Below are positions 45,176-57,000 of a stretch of DNA of 64,000 bases, in pieces. This DNA is from Annulohypoxylon bovei var. microspora (taxonomy: Eukaryota; Ascomycota; Sordariomycetes; Xylariales; Hypoxylaceae), in contig MU405230.1 in assembly GCA_022836615.1 (NCBI GenBank), forward strand, positions 294,446 to 358,445, in the 5' to 3' direction. The position numbers and the translations under genes are program-made. The notes under the pieces were generated by a model. That model made no database searches, had not been told where the DNA came from, and saw only the letters and a list, made by a program, of their open reading frames with translations. Position 1 is the first letter of the stretch. Each line of letters opens with the position of its first letter.

Positions 45176-45809
45176 GACGTTGTTGCTTGTTGAGGTAGAC
45201 TGTGTATTGATATGATGAAGGGGCGTTATTGAGAAGGGAAAAGTAGGTAGATAGGTATATTGATTTATCCTCTATTTATTTCCAAAGGCTAGGGGATAAC
45301 CTCGCATCCGATACATACCTACCTAGGTATTTGAATCCAGCAATTCATGGAGTATTCTTGAAAAAAGGTGACATGTTGATCATGGGATTACCCTCCGAAG
45401 ACATCCAAGGGCGATATCAAGGTATTGGGTTCTCTAGCCTTCTAAGCAGATGATCGTGGCACTAGAAGCATAAGCTGCATCGAGTTAGGTTCTATGCTGC
45501 GATGGGTTGCGGGGAAACGAGGGCGGACGATGAAACCCTGCGAAAAGGCCAATTGGCTCTAGGCATAGATTCAATAGGTAGACGTCGTTTTCACGATAAG
45601 AAAGGATTGACGGCTTACGCTCGTGACTAATTACAGGAAAGCCTTGCCGAGGTAAGTAGCCAACTGTACAGAGACTTCATATACTTTTTAACTCTTAGCA
45701 GTACTATAGCTGAATCCTAAAATATCTATTCGTAAGATGCGTGGATCGTTACTCCACGAACAGTAGAAGTATCGCCAGAAACTTGCGAGAGAAGACGGAT
45801 CGAATTGCG
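45176..45809. other. Intergenic region upstream of the P450
   Basis: A spacer of about 630 bp with a TACATACCTACCTAGGTA tract near 45310. No gene is seen; the open frame before the P450 ATG starts at a non-ATG codon. Confidence 0.45.
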
Positions 45810-47664
45810 ATGTTAGCTCAAGTGTCATTCACTCATCTTACCCTTATCGGAAGCTTGGTGCTGGTTTGCGCCTTGATCTACTATGTGGTTCAACTAACAA
45901 GGCATGAATTGAAGATAAAAAGTATAGGCGGAGTGCGAGCACCTCGCGTCGCAAGCAACCCTCTTATAGGTAAGTTCAGCCTTGAAAAGTAGAGCGGGGA
46001 AGACACGGGATTGTCGACTTGAGAATAGCGATCCTGACATACAAAACGTAATTTAAAAGCGGCCTCGTGGTTCCTTGAAACAGGCAGGGCTTTGATGAAG
46101 AATGAACTTCTAGAGCAATATAACAGTTTCTTCGATGCGGCGACTCCTGAGTGCCCGAATTTAATCGAGATCCAGATCTTCCCACGGGAGAGATATCTTT
46201 TCACCAGAGACCCAGAGCACATCAAAGCAGTGCTCGCGTCCCAGTTCACTGATTTCGGAAAGGGGCCCAGATTTCACGACCTATGGAGACCCTTCCTTGG
46301 CGATAGCATCTTCACGACTGACGGCCAGCTATGGCACGATAGTCGTAGCTTGATCCGTCCAATGTTTGCCAAGGACAGGGTCAGCGACCTGGCTACATTC
46401 GAAAAATGGACGTCAAAACTCATTACGAAGCTTCCCCTGCCGGGGCAGACCGTCGACATCATGGACCTTCTCTATCGAATGACACTAGATGTTACCACAG
46501 ACTTTCTCCTCGGAGCCAGTGTTGACAGCCTGAGCAAGTATGCCGAGCCCCTTAAACACACGTCGCACATGCTGTTGCTGTCCCTACTAACCTCGTCAAG
46601 TCCTCAGAGTGAATTCGCAAAGGCTTTTAATGACGTCCAAAGAATTCAGATGATGGTCACTGCTGTTGGGTAACACAAGCCTTAAATTGTCATCATTATG
46701 AGTTGGTCTACTAACTCTTAAATGCAGGCCATTTGAAAAACTTATTCCTCGTCGTCGATATAATAATGGGATCCAAGTGATAGACCGATTCATTATGCCG
46801 TATATCGAGCAAGCGCTCGCATTGCCGCAGGAGGAGCTAGAGAAGCTCTCCAACTCTGACAAGCACTTCACCTTCCTGCATAGCATAGCACGGTATACTC
46901 GCAATCGTCAGGTACTCCGCGACCAGATCATCGCGGTGCTCCTCGCCGGACGCGACACGACAGCCGCAACGCTGTCGTGGGCATTTTATGAGTTATCTCA
47001 CTATCCCGACAAGTTTAAGAGGCTTCGTGACGAGATCATCAACTCCGTCGGCCACACGCGGACTCCCACGTACCAAGACCTCAAAGACATGTCGTATCTG
47101 CGACACACCCTAAACGAGACGCTAAGACTCTACCCTGCCGTGCCGTATAATCTGCGAGGGGCGCTGGAAGACACGACCTTGCCGAGCGCACCAGGCCAAC
47201 CACCTATCTCGGTAGTGAAGGGCGACATCGTATTCTACAGCACGCTCGCGATGCAGCGGCGGAAGGAACTGTACCCGCCGGTATCAGAGAAGTTCGAAGA
47301 TCCCGCGCTCTTCTCGCCCGAGAGGTGGGAGAGCTGGGTTCCAAAACCTTGGCAGTATGTGCCTTTTAACGGCGGGCCGCGTATCTGCGTGGGACAAAAC
47401 TTCGCTATGACGGAGATGGCATATTGCAGTGAGTACCAATTAAGGCACCCCCTCGTTTTAATGACAAGAGATAGAATGTGTTAATAATTATCGTGTACAG
47501 TGGTCCGAATACTCCAGAAATATGATCGTCTTGAGTACCGCGGAGATTGGTACGCGCAGAAGCACGAGGCAGAGGTTGTAGGTAAACCCAGCCAAGGAGT
47601 TAGGGTTGCCTTATACGAAGAGTGCGCGAAGGCGGTTGAGGATACGGGGCCGTTAAATGTTTAG
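45810..47664 (+). CDS. Cytochrome P450 monooxygenase, CYP52 clan
   Basis: A membrane-anchored haem monooxygenase of 536 aa in four exons: 45810-45969, 46084-46669, 46728-47428 and 47501-47664 (introns 114, 58 and 72 bp). The N-terminal anchor is LTLIGSLVLVCALIYYVV (about residues 10-28). Signature motifs are FLGDSIFTTDGQLWHDSR, the I-helix oxygen-binding AGRDTTAATLSW, the K-helix ETLRLYP, the PERW region and the haem-ligand loop FNGGPRICVGQNFA. The pattern fits the CYP52/CYP539-type clan, many of which hydroxylate fatty acids or alkanes; the substrate is not predictable from this sequence. The ATG at 45810 places the anchor correctly. No reductase or biosynthetic enzyme lies beside it, so a secondary-metabolite cluster is not indicated. 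Confidence 0.9.
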
Positions 47665-47823
47665 AGACGAGTTGGTTGTCTCACATATGATACGATACCG
47701 ACGGTTGTTGTCGAATGCATAAGGCAGAATTTCTCTTATTTCTTGAAATCTTAGTAATTGAGTGCTTGAGCCGAGATTTCCAAGATTGATTTGGTCGAAG
47801 TGATATAGCCAATCGTTAGTCTC

Positions 47824-48604
47824 CTAAACGAGCAGCTCTAATTTATCAACTATAGCGTGTAACTCATTCAAACTTGGGCGCACTTCAGGCACTTCACGCG
47901 TGCAAGCTTCCACGACAACGTTGAATGGAGGGGGAACCGGCCATTCCACCATATCTGTGATTGGGAAATTCCCGTATATCATGCCCTTAATAACACAACC
48001 CAGGTCGTAGATATCCGACTTCTCAGTCCAACCAGCGTTCAACACCGGTTCGCGGGAAACCTCAGGAGCCAGCCGGTTCCCCCACCAGCTCTCAAGATCA
48101 CAGATGACTAGATTGTCAATCCGAAGATCGCGATGAACGATGTCGACCGAGTGCAGGCATTTCATGCCAGAGATTAACTATAAAATCGAGGTTTTATAGG
48201 TCGCAAAGAATTGGACGAGTGTTAAGACGTAGTGCGGCCTGAGTCTTTCGAATACTAAGTGCCCATCGGACGATTTCCCAAGCAGTTGTATAATATGGGA
48301 GTGCGTATTTGGTCACCAATGATCTCATGGTCGCCATCCAATATTGGCAGGTTTTGTTGTAGACGGAGTATGTCACCAGAAAGGGCGCCAGGCATATCAG
48401 CAAGCCGGATGCATTGATCTTGAGGCATGCCGTCTTCGTACCAATAAGTGTAATAGACAATACCATCGACAGCCTCTACATTTGGTCAATCATCGGTCGA
48501 CCAGTTGGAGGAACAAGGCTAGTCCACTCTTTCCGTTTTTCATAATCGGCTCTTAGGCGGTGTACCTCATTGATAAAGGCATCTTCGGATGAGAGTTGGT
48601 TCAT
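47824..48604 (-). pseudogene. Decayed protein kinase-domain gene
   Basis: Reading the minus strand from the ATG at 48604, kinase-like sequence continues through three frames. The first segment ends at a TAG near 48476. A one-base shift carries on as EAVDGIVYYTYWYEDGMPQD. A second shift near 48260 leads into DGHLVFERLRPHYVLTLVQF. An in-frame TAG lies shortly before MKCLHSVDIVHRDLRIDNLV, the catalytic loop with HRDLRIDN. The C-lobe remains (WTEKSDIYDLGCVIKGMIYG, then VRPSLNEL). A DLE triplet stands near the place of DFG. Two frameshifts plus one nonsense codon make this a pseudogene; no intron arrangement with normal splice sites rescues it. Related kinase-like proteins are, from memory, common accessory genes in Sordariomycetes. 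Confidence 0.7.
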
Positions 48605-49352
48605 TGTCGCACAGGAGAGGAGTAGGCTTAATTTTTACAAGCGAGGAAATAATTCTATCGCCTCGTCTTCGATAATGTGCGAAATGACTTAATCCGCCAA
48701 TTGAATTAACGCAAACATTATTGCTAACTATAAATTTTTTAGAAGCTAATCAGTAAATAATAATAACGTTAGAGATTAGAAGCTAATTTTGGTCCTCTTA
48801 AGCAAGGAAGGTTGTATATTAATGAGGCAGCCAACCAAAGGTGAAGGCTAAAAGTTTCGCACATCTTTCGTGGCCCCTTTCCCAGTGCGTGATTAGATCA
48901 GGAATGCATTGGCACTGTATTATTCTCAAGCTAAGGCTTAGGACTAATAGTGATATCTCCGCTGAAATTCAATGGTTAACGGTTATATTCTAGGGCACTT
49001 AGCAACTAAGATAAAGCGCCTCTCACAGTGGCAAAGGTCTCAATTTACACGGTACTAACTCATCCCGAAGCCGATTAGTCAATTAGCCGGAGGTCCTAGT
49101 ACATAGGTACTAGCAGAGCGCGCAGAGCGCGTAAATTACAGCAGGCGCGTCGCGTTTCAACAGGGCAGCTGTCAGGGGTCATTTCTTAGCGGCGAATTTT
49201 AATATGGAACTTCTTCGAGCAAGGGCCAGAATTTATAACGACTTACTTCATTTCACCTTCATCTTCGCACCTAGTGAACGCCGATATGACCAAGCCTTGC
49301 AGCTAACATTCATGGACCAGCCGTTGAATAGAGACGCACCACCATCTATAAC
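48605..49352. other. Intergenic region upstream of ORC4
   Basis: AT-rich spacer ending in the ORC4 promoter, which contains a CGCGT cluster (49128-49155). An upstream ATG at 49204 opens a 69-codon frame that overlaps the ORC4 start in another frame. No gene is called here. Confidence 0.5.
49128..49155. promoter_or_regulatory. Cluster of MCB-like (ACGCG) sites upstream of ORC4
   Basis: Three CGCGT copies (ACGCG on the other strand) lie at 49128-49132, 49146-49150 and 49151-49155, about 200 bp before the ORC4 ATG. ACGCG is the core of the MBF binding site that drives G1/S replication genes in yeasts. Use here is inferred. Confidence 0.4.
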
Positions 49353-51973
49353 ATGGCTACCACACAGACTCCCTCTGGTAGAAGAAAGCGAAGTCGTCCT
49401 GACGATGAGCTAGACTCATCACCAGCAGTTACACCAAGCATAACCGCCGCCGTCAAGAGGCGTCGTCTCAACACTCTTGCGAATCAATCACCCTCTACCC
49501 CGAAAGGGTTTTCTGCCATTACTTCCGCGATCGGAAACGCGCTTGGCTTCGGCCGAAAGGGAGGCTTAAAGAATAGCACCCAATCCGTCCAGGCGAACTC
49601 GACCAATAGTACCGTTCATGATGTGCCCGAATCTTTAAATAATACGAAATTGATCAATTCGTTCCAAGATTTCCCAATCAAGCACAAGAAACTTGGTCTT
49701 CCGCCACCGAGAAAGAACCAACGACCTCCTAGCAATGTATACGATGTACCTGATTCTGACGAGGAGGTAGAGCATGGTCGAGAAATAATAAACACAAGTC
49801 AGGATGAGCTTCAGTCTACGCCGTCTGGGAAGAAGGGTGTCAATGCGATATCAAGCGCATCTTCGAAGAAGAGTGTCAGCACGCGATTATTAGAATCCCG
49901 GAAAAAGAAACCAGCTTCTCCAGTTCAGGATAAAGTCAGCCAAGACACACCAAAAAGAAGGGGCCGACCTCCCGCCAAGGTAAAAGACCGACTTGATGTA
50001 CCCGCATCTAGCACCAAGCCGACCGAGACTCAACTTCCAACACGCGGTATAGACTTTCCGGTCATCAAAGGAATACTCACGCCACGAAAGAAGAAGCCTG
50101 GTCGACCTCGGAAGAATGTGGCGTTTACCGAAGGAGACAGTGGAAAGGAGAACGAAATTTTCTTCGATGACATATCCGCAGAAACTACCAAACAAGGAAT
50201 ACAAGGGAAGACCGAAGCTGTTATAAACGATGTCACGCTACCTTCTGCCGACGAAGAGAATGGAATACAAGATATCGAGGACGACGAAGTGTGTGCCATA
50301 TGTTCAAAGCCAGACTCGGAGCCACCGAATGAGATCATATTTTGCGAGAATTGTGATATGGCAGTTCACCAAAAGTGTTATAACGTACCTGTCATCCCAG
50401 AAGGCGACTGGATTTGCAGAAATTGTTCTCAGGACGATATTCTATCAGGCCCGAAAACGACCCCAAAGAAACAGATACGTGTGACGAAATCATCTGAGGT
50501 TCCCAGTATTCCGAATTTCGAGCAGCACTTGCGTCATATGCAGCGTGTACTACTAGACCGTTGTTCTGGAAGCCGTCGCATCAAGCTCTGTGGCCAGGGT
50601 GAAGCTTACGAGAAAGCATTTCAGCTAATCGAACAGACAGTCTTGGCTGGTGAGGGCAATTCGATGATGGTCATCGGTGCAAGAGGCTGCGGCAAGACTA
50701 CGTTGATGGAAGAGATCATCTCAAATCTTCGAGCCGAGCACCAAGAGGAGTTCCACGTGGTTCGTCTGAATGGGTTTATCCATACGGACGACAAGCTGGC
50801 TCTTAAGGAGATCTGGCGTCAACTCGGCAAGGAGATGAACCTTGAAGATGATCTAGTAAATAAGGTACTATCGATTATGGACATTTTTGAGGTATAAGCT
50901 AACTCCGAATTAGACAAACAACTACGCCGATACGATGGCTTCGCTGTTAGCTCTTCTATCCCATCCGGCAGAAATCACGGGGGCCGAAGATGGCGTAACA
51001 TCGAAGTCTGTCGTCTTCATTATTGACGAGTTCGACTTATTTGCGACACATGCCCGCCAGACTCTGCTGTACAATCTATTCGACATTGCCCAAGCGAGAA
51101 AGGCACCGATTGCGGTTCTAGGATTAACCACGAGGATAGATGTTGTAGAGAGTCTAGAGAAGAGAGTGAAGAGTCGGTTTAGTCATCGATACGTCTACAT
51201 GTCACTTCCAAAGACATTAGCGTCTTACTGGGATATTTGCAAACAAGGACTTTCCGTCGATGAGGAAGATCTTCGTCACGAGGGTTTTGATCTCGGTCTA
51301 CAAGGGCTTTACAAGTTCCGAGACTATTGGGACAAGAGGGTCGAGGTAATACATTATTCTTACTTACCTTTTATGCGCCTTTGCTAATGCATTCTAGACC
51401 CTACGCAAGACTCCGAATTTCGAAGACCACCTGGAATATCACTATTACACGACAAAATCTGTGCCGACATTCCTCACATCCTGTATTTTACCACTCTCGA
51501 TGATTTCAACTTCCTCGTTGGATTTGGCAATACAATCAAATCCGGTTGGGTGTGTTACTCTGGAACCTTTAGGGTCAAGTCTTCATCTTCTAGCAACGCT
51601 ATCAGATCTCGAGTTGGCGCTGCTTATTTCAGCGGCCCGCCTAGATATCGTTGCCCATACCGATACGGTCAATTTTGCCATGGCGTATGACGAATATAGC
51701 TCTCAGATGGGTAAACAACGAGTCCAGTCGGCTTCGTCCGGCATGCTAGCGCTAGGGGCGGGCGCAAGGACTTGGGGTCGAGGCGTCGCCGCTGTAGCGT
51801 GGGAGCGTTTAGTGTCCCTTGGTATTCTCATCCCGGCCGGTATTGGCGGCCGGAGTAACGCTGTGCACGCCGGTTTAGAGGGCAAGATGTGGAAACTTGA
51901 TGTTGCACTGGATGAAATTCCTACGGCTTGCGAGCTGCCGGGCTTTCTATCCCGCTGGTGCAGCCAGATCTAA
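49353..51973 (+). CDS. ORC4: Origin recognition complex subunit 4 with AT-hooks and PHD finger
   Basis: Orc4 is an AAA+ subunit of the origin recognition complex in the nucleus. Exons 49353-50864, 50914-51345 and 51398-51973 (introns 49 and 52 bp) give 839 aa, nearly twice the size of yeast or human Orc4. The extra N-terminal half is basic and disordered, with AT-hook-like KRRGRPPAK (near residue 201) and KKPGRPRK (near 250). A PHD finger follows at about 314-362 (CAICSKPDSEPPNEIIFC, CENCDMAVHQKCY, GDWICRNC). The AAA+ core starts near 395 with Walker A GARGCGKTT (about 442), Walker B VVFIIDEFD (about 537) and a winged-helix end. AT-hooks in Orc4 are established in fission yeast; the PHD finger suggests that origin binding could also read histone tails, an inference. 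Confidence 0.95.
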
Positions 51974-52919
51974 CTTATTATAGACCCATTGACTCCTGCA
52001 TATGCCGTCGCGGGATATTGAATGAATATGAATAAATACCTACACACAACCGTTAGTCAACCCCAGGCTCTACTCAGCCTGCCGGGCTCGAAGACATCCG
52101 CCAGCCACAAAAACTAAGTCCCAAGATAAAAATATGTTTTCGTACAGATTATTAGGCACGGACTCATTGCGCTTGCAACGTCGGTAAGACAGACAATGTT
52201 TTCTCCATTGTTTCCTCTATTGCGCCAGCATTGATAGGGTACGAACGGGCCAACCATGATATCCTACTAAGGGGTAGCGCATATTTTTCCCGTAAGCCGT
52301 TCTATTTTAGGCTTTTGAGCAAGCCCAAAATTCAATACCACAGCCTCATCATGCAGGGAGAGGCGGCCAGAAACGCCAACGATGCGTCCAACCCCGTTGA
52401 TCGACCGATGAATGCAACCAATGGTGTAAGAGTTTAGTTCCTACGTCTCCATGAAACAAGAAACGAGAAACAAAAACCACCTAGGTAGTTATAGAATAGC
52501 AGATTAACTACCTTATTTCAAGCTTCAAGCTCCATTACATGGCTGAACACTTTTTAACTTTCTTCTCATCTTCATTTCATCTCATCTCCTCGTCGCCGTG
52601 CTACTCAGCTGATTATAGCAGTACACCTGACACAGCTATATCGCGCGAAGTGATCTAAATCGATCTAGAAAATCAAACTTTGAACCGTCTCAACTAGTGA
52701 GATACTTACTCGTTTACCCGATCACGTATTCCTTTCGCTTCCGCGACCTATTGCAGACAGTGTCTTGCTGCGAGTCATTTATATCCAAGATCCTGGATTT
52801 CCGGTAGTCTAAGGCAAGGGCTCGATTCCTTCATCTCGGCACCTCAGCCTCTCCGCGGGCGACTTTTCCTCCGTCCCATCTCGCCATCTCAAAGTGACGC
52901 ACGTTGTGCGTGTTGCGCG
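51974..52919. other. Intergenic region
   Basis: About 950 bp between two plus-strand genes. It contains a 28-codon ATG frame (52351-52437) ending across a GTAAGA donor-like site, and a long pyrimidine-rich leader before the next gene. No firm gene is seen. Confidence 0.45.
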
Positions 52920-54037
52920 ATGGCGATGTCGAAGCGCACGACATTCACGACGATCTCGACGCTGCCGCCTGGCATCACGCGCGAGGTCGTCATCAACTTT
53001 CTGCACAACCATGTCGAAATGATCGACCTAAACCCGCTCGTCATCGAGCGGCATCCCATCCCCCCTCCCCCGCACGCGACCCCCGAGGAGCGCCGCTGCA
53101 TTTGGTGGAGCCTGACTGACAAGATCTCGTACCTGCCCGGCGGCGTCGTCTCGGGCGACATCACGTACACCGCCGCCTTCAACGACCTAGCGAATGGCGT
53201 CCAGACGCACATCTACGCCCCCATGAGCACCGACATCCGCGAGCGCTGGAGCTTGAATGGCACCCTACCCGGCGAGCCATCCGAACCCGTCGAGCTGGGG
53301 ATCGGCGCCCCGAGGCAGGGTCTCTATCTGCGCGAGGTAAGTTTCAAGTCTTTTCGCAGCGCTACTGCTATTCGATAGTGCCTGCACACCTAGGCATATA
53401 AATGTAAATGCCAAGCTAACAAGTGAAAAAGGACGTCGACCTGAGATGCAACTTCGTCATGTCCTCCTTCGTCAAGAAGACCCTGAAGAAAGCCCACGGA
53501 ACCCTAGTAGACAAGCTCCTAGAGAAGGCCGCCGCCGCCGCGCCAGCAAAACCAATCACACAGGCGCCCATCACGAGCCACCAGCACACGGGGTCGAGCG
53601 CGCACAGCGGCAGCGCACACTCGAGCCACTCCTCAAACCACACCGCCGCCGCCGCGTACCCGCCGCAGTACCCGGCGCCGTACCAGCAACACTCGCGCCA
53701 GTCCAACTCGTACAGCTCGAGCCACGGCCCCACGCCGCCGCCCGCCAGGCCCTCGCCGTTCGCCCATCCCCCGGCGCCGAGCTTGGGCGTCGACGTCGGC
53801 TCGGGTAACGGCAGCTTCATGCCCGAGCCCCTGCGCGTGAATCGCATCCGCACGCCTAGCGGCCAGTACCAGCAGCAGCAGCAGTATCACCAGGGCCTGG
53901 AGGTGGCGCCGCAACCGCAACCGCAACCGCAGGCCCAGGCGCAGAATGGCGGGTGGCCGGGCGAGAAGCCGCGGGTCGGGCAGCCGCCGCGGGCGAGGCC
54001 CGATAATGGGGGTGGGTTCCGCGCGGAGCTGGAGTGA
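52920..54037 (+). CDS. DUF7053-type fungal protein with Gln/Pro-rich tail
   Basis: Exons 52920-53336 and 53432-54037 (95-bp intron, GTAAGT donor, AAG acceptor) give 340 aa. The first 175 residues form a conserved fungal domain (KRTTFTTISTLPPGITREVV, MIDLNPLVIERHPIPPPP, ISYLPGGVVSGDITYTAAF, GAPRQGLYLREDVDLRCNF, SSFVKKTLKKAH) that I associate with DUF7053, possibly a START-like or lipid/ligand-binding fold; function unknown. The C-terminal half is low complexity, rich in Ala, Ser, His, Pro and Gln, with polyQ (QYQQQQQYHQ) and PQ repeats (QPQPQPQAQAQ). Two in-frame ATGs (52920 and 52926) are both plausible starts. The gene is GC-rich, giving long spurious antisense frames. Confidence 0.82.
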
Positions 54038-57000
54038 CGGGGACTGAGCGTGCGGGTTCTGAGGAGGGACGGTCTCATTGCTTCCGGCGGTTGTGGGTTT
54101 TCTCTGTTTTAGCATTGGGTTCCGGGTTCGAGCGTCGTGGCGTCTGGCAAAGGGCACCTTCGTTTTAAGGGGGGCGGTTTAGTTATGAGACGCAAAGCTC
54201 GGCGAGCGGGAAAGATCATGATATATACCCCGGAGAGTTATGGTCACTGTTAGATTTCCAGGCCGGTTCGGTTTATACCGTTGTATGTGCGGCCTAGGTG
54301 TCGAGATGCTGTTTGACAAAATGCTTTATTGCTTGATGATGAGGCTCGGGGGCTACTTGTACGGCTGATAGCTTACCTATCTTCGTAGTCCGTAGCTTCA
54401 ACACGGGTTTACACGTACACGAGCTGAAATATGCTCGGCTCCAAGTCACTGGTGTAGGTTATAAACTACATCCTTGTTCAACCGTGTGTGCCACGAAACA
54501 TGGGGTCATCTCAGCTAAAGGGAACGGCCTGTTTAAACGTTCTCGTGAGAAGTAGAATTTGTGTAGTGTTATAAAGAGCTTCTAAATACTAGAAGCTATT
54601 TACACACCATCAAATCAAACCCAGTCATCAGTGAGGTTTAATTAAGTGCTATATATTACTAAAGTTTACACCTTATCTAAGTAGATCAACGGGTAGTCAG
54701 TTGTTACAGGTGTCAAGTACATCCGAGGAGAAAACGCGTGGTGACTTTGGGAATCGATAGGAAGGTTACAAAGCATAACGAATGGCAACGTTTCGAGACG
54801 AGCCCAGCTATCGGGATCCCAAGGTTACTGAATAGCTCGATGCTTACAAATATCCTTCCCCTTAAATCACACTCTTACCCTTCCCCTAGCTTTCCGTACG
54901 ATCCATGACCTGTAAATAGGTATTTATAATATGTGGATAAGCATGACTCCTGGCACTTACGAGAGTGGTTGCTCGGTTGTATCTAGGTAGTGTATAATAC
55001 ATCTGTTATGTTCACTGTCTCCTGGCTGATATTCTCGTGACGATGACTTCCAGTCGTTCTAGCCATCTTAGCAGTGCCGTGTCACACAATTAAGACTCAG
55101 AATATAAAATATATAAGGATATAATAAAGAATATAGTGAATCATGAGGTAGAAGTGGGAATCCTGACAATAGCTGAGGAAGCCTAATTCACAAGTGTATA
55201 GGCTATGTCATGGTATACTACCACAGTATCATGCAGGAAGGCCAGGGGTATTGAGGTAGTTTGTATTTACTACTAACGGAACCCCTACTACTAGTTCGTA
55301 TTCCTTAGATATCAAATGTCGCTGAACCGTCCCATTACGAATGATATCCCCCAGTTTTCGAAGGAAAGATGAACCCCTGGATAACGGTGAAGAATTGGTA
55401 AGTCCCAAAGCCGAACCAAGACATCCATTACAAGTGCCTCTGGTCACGTATCAAGACTGATCACTAGGTAGCCTAGTGTTATAGGCTACGGCATGATCTG
55501 AAGGTAATTCTACGTGCCTCTTATGTAAACGGACCTATTCTTACAAGTCATATGAAGCTGACAATAAACTATGTAGCAAGAATGTAATGTCAATGGAGGA
55601 CTAAGAGCATCTAAGTTCATATGCTTATTAATTATTCTTATACCTATAGATATCACATCTCTTATATAGGCGGTGAGATGATACTAGGCAAACCTTGTTA
55701 AGCTTTTGGACATGATAGTAAGCTTATGAGGCTATTTGCAATGTTGTGTAAAGGAGTAGTTGGTGAGAGAAGAGTAGTAAACCCCCAATACTCAACCGCT
55801 ACGATGACGAGATTATTAACTGCATATAGGGGACTAGTCGTGCGACATATTACTAATATATCTATACTAATTTATCTTAATAGTTTGAGATGAGATTCTT
55901 AAATTGTGACTGTAAGACTCGGGGTGTCCTCCTTACTCCCAACTGGCAAATCCCGTAAGACAGCATTGATTCTATATCGTGTTTATATGAACGTGGTCCA
56001 CACCAAACAGGACCAGAGGAAAGCTGTAAGCTGATGTCTTCACCTAGATTAATAAGTATCCGGAAGGCGTCGATATATTGCCGAGCTGAACAAGGCGCAA
56101 CCATGACCGGAATATAATGCAGAAGCACTACGGCCGAAAACTGCGCAGCTTATATTGACATCAGACCACTATTAGGGATATTAGGATCAACTGTAAGCCA
56201 CATTAGGGGGCCCGGAGATTCGGATTTCAAGTTCGGAATAGGAACAAGAAGTTGAGGTCGCCGAAGCTTCGCTATACCCGGACGTCAAGGCTGCTACGGA
56301 CGTTATAACACTCGGAGAAGACGAGTTCCGCACAACAAACACGCGCTATTATTACCGTCATCCCAAATTGTAAATCCTCGCATCTTGAAGGTGTCAACCT
56401 AGACATGTTCAAGCCACGTGCGTTTCTAGGAAACCCCAGTCAGTATATTTGGTGATCGCCACATGCTAGACGATGAGTAAGGTTTGAAGCGGGAATGGAC
56501 AACTGAGCCGACGATTTACGTGGCTAAGGTTGCAAATTGCATGAAGCGCCCAAAAGGACGTATGCGACCGGACGTCCACGACCTGTAAACCTAAGACAGA
56601 CGAGCCCAATTGTCGTCATCCTCGCTCTTAGAATTAAGCCCTCGGTACCTGTCGTCGGCATCCATTCGCATCCCGACGGCCGGATAGTTGTTTAATCACA
56701 AGCCCTAGCTGGGCGAAAGCAAGGCTAAGGCGCGATAGTTCAAACTCCAAACACCCTGTAGTCGGAAGACTTTGGGAGTAGCTCCCGCGAAATCTTGCTT
56801 TATCGGGTTCCTAGCTCCCTGAGCCCTGACCGCTCATAAGGAGAAATAATGCTCCCTTATTTTTTAACGACTCCATCGCAGCTGACCGCCGCGAGCTGTT
56901 CTTTTTTGACGGCTCAGCTTAGAATATCAGTGGAGAAAGAGAGGGAGAAAAAAAAAAGCCATGGCCGGCCAGTCCGGGCTGAGAACCAAGAAACTAAAGG

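Noticed and set aside
45810..47664. P450 as part of a secondary-metabolite cluster
   Set aside because: No polyketide synthase, peptide synthetase, terpene cyclase or pathway regulator lies nearby; neighbours are a small hydrophilic protein, a kinase relic and ORC4.
55229..56128. Two minus-strand frames (55229-55447, 55877-56128) with protein-like stretches
   Set aside because: Neither has a recognised family or a credible splice connection; chance frames or very old relics are equally likely.
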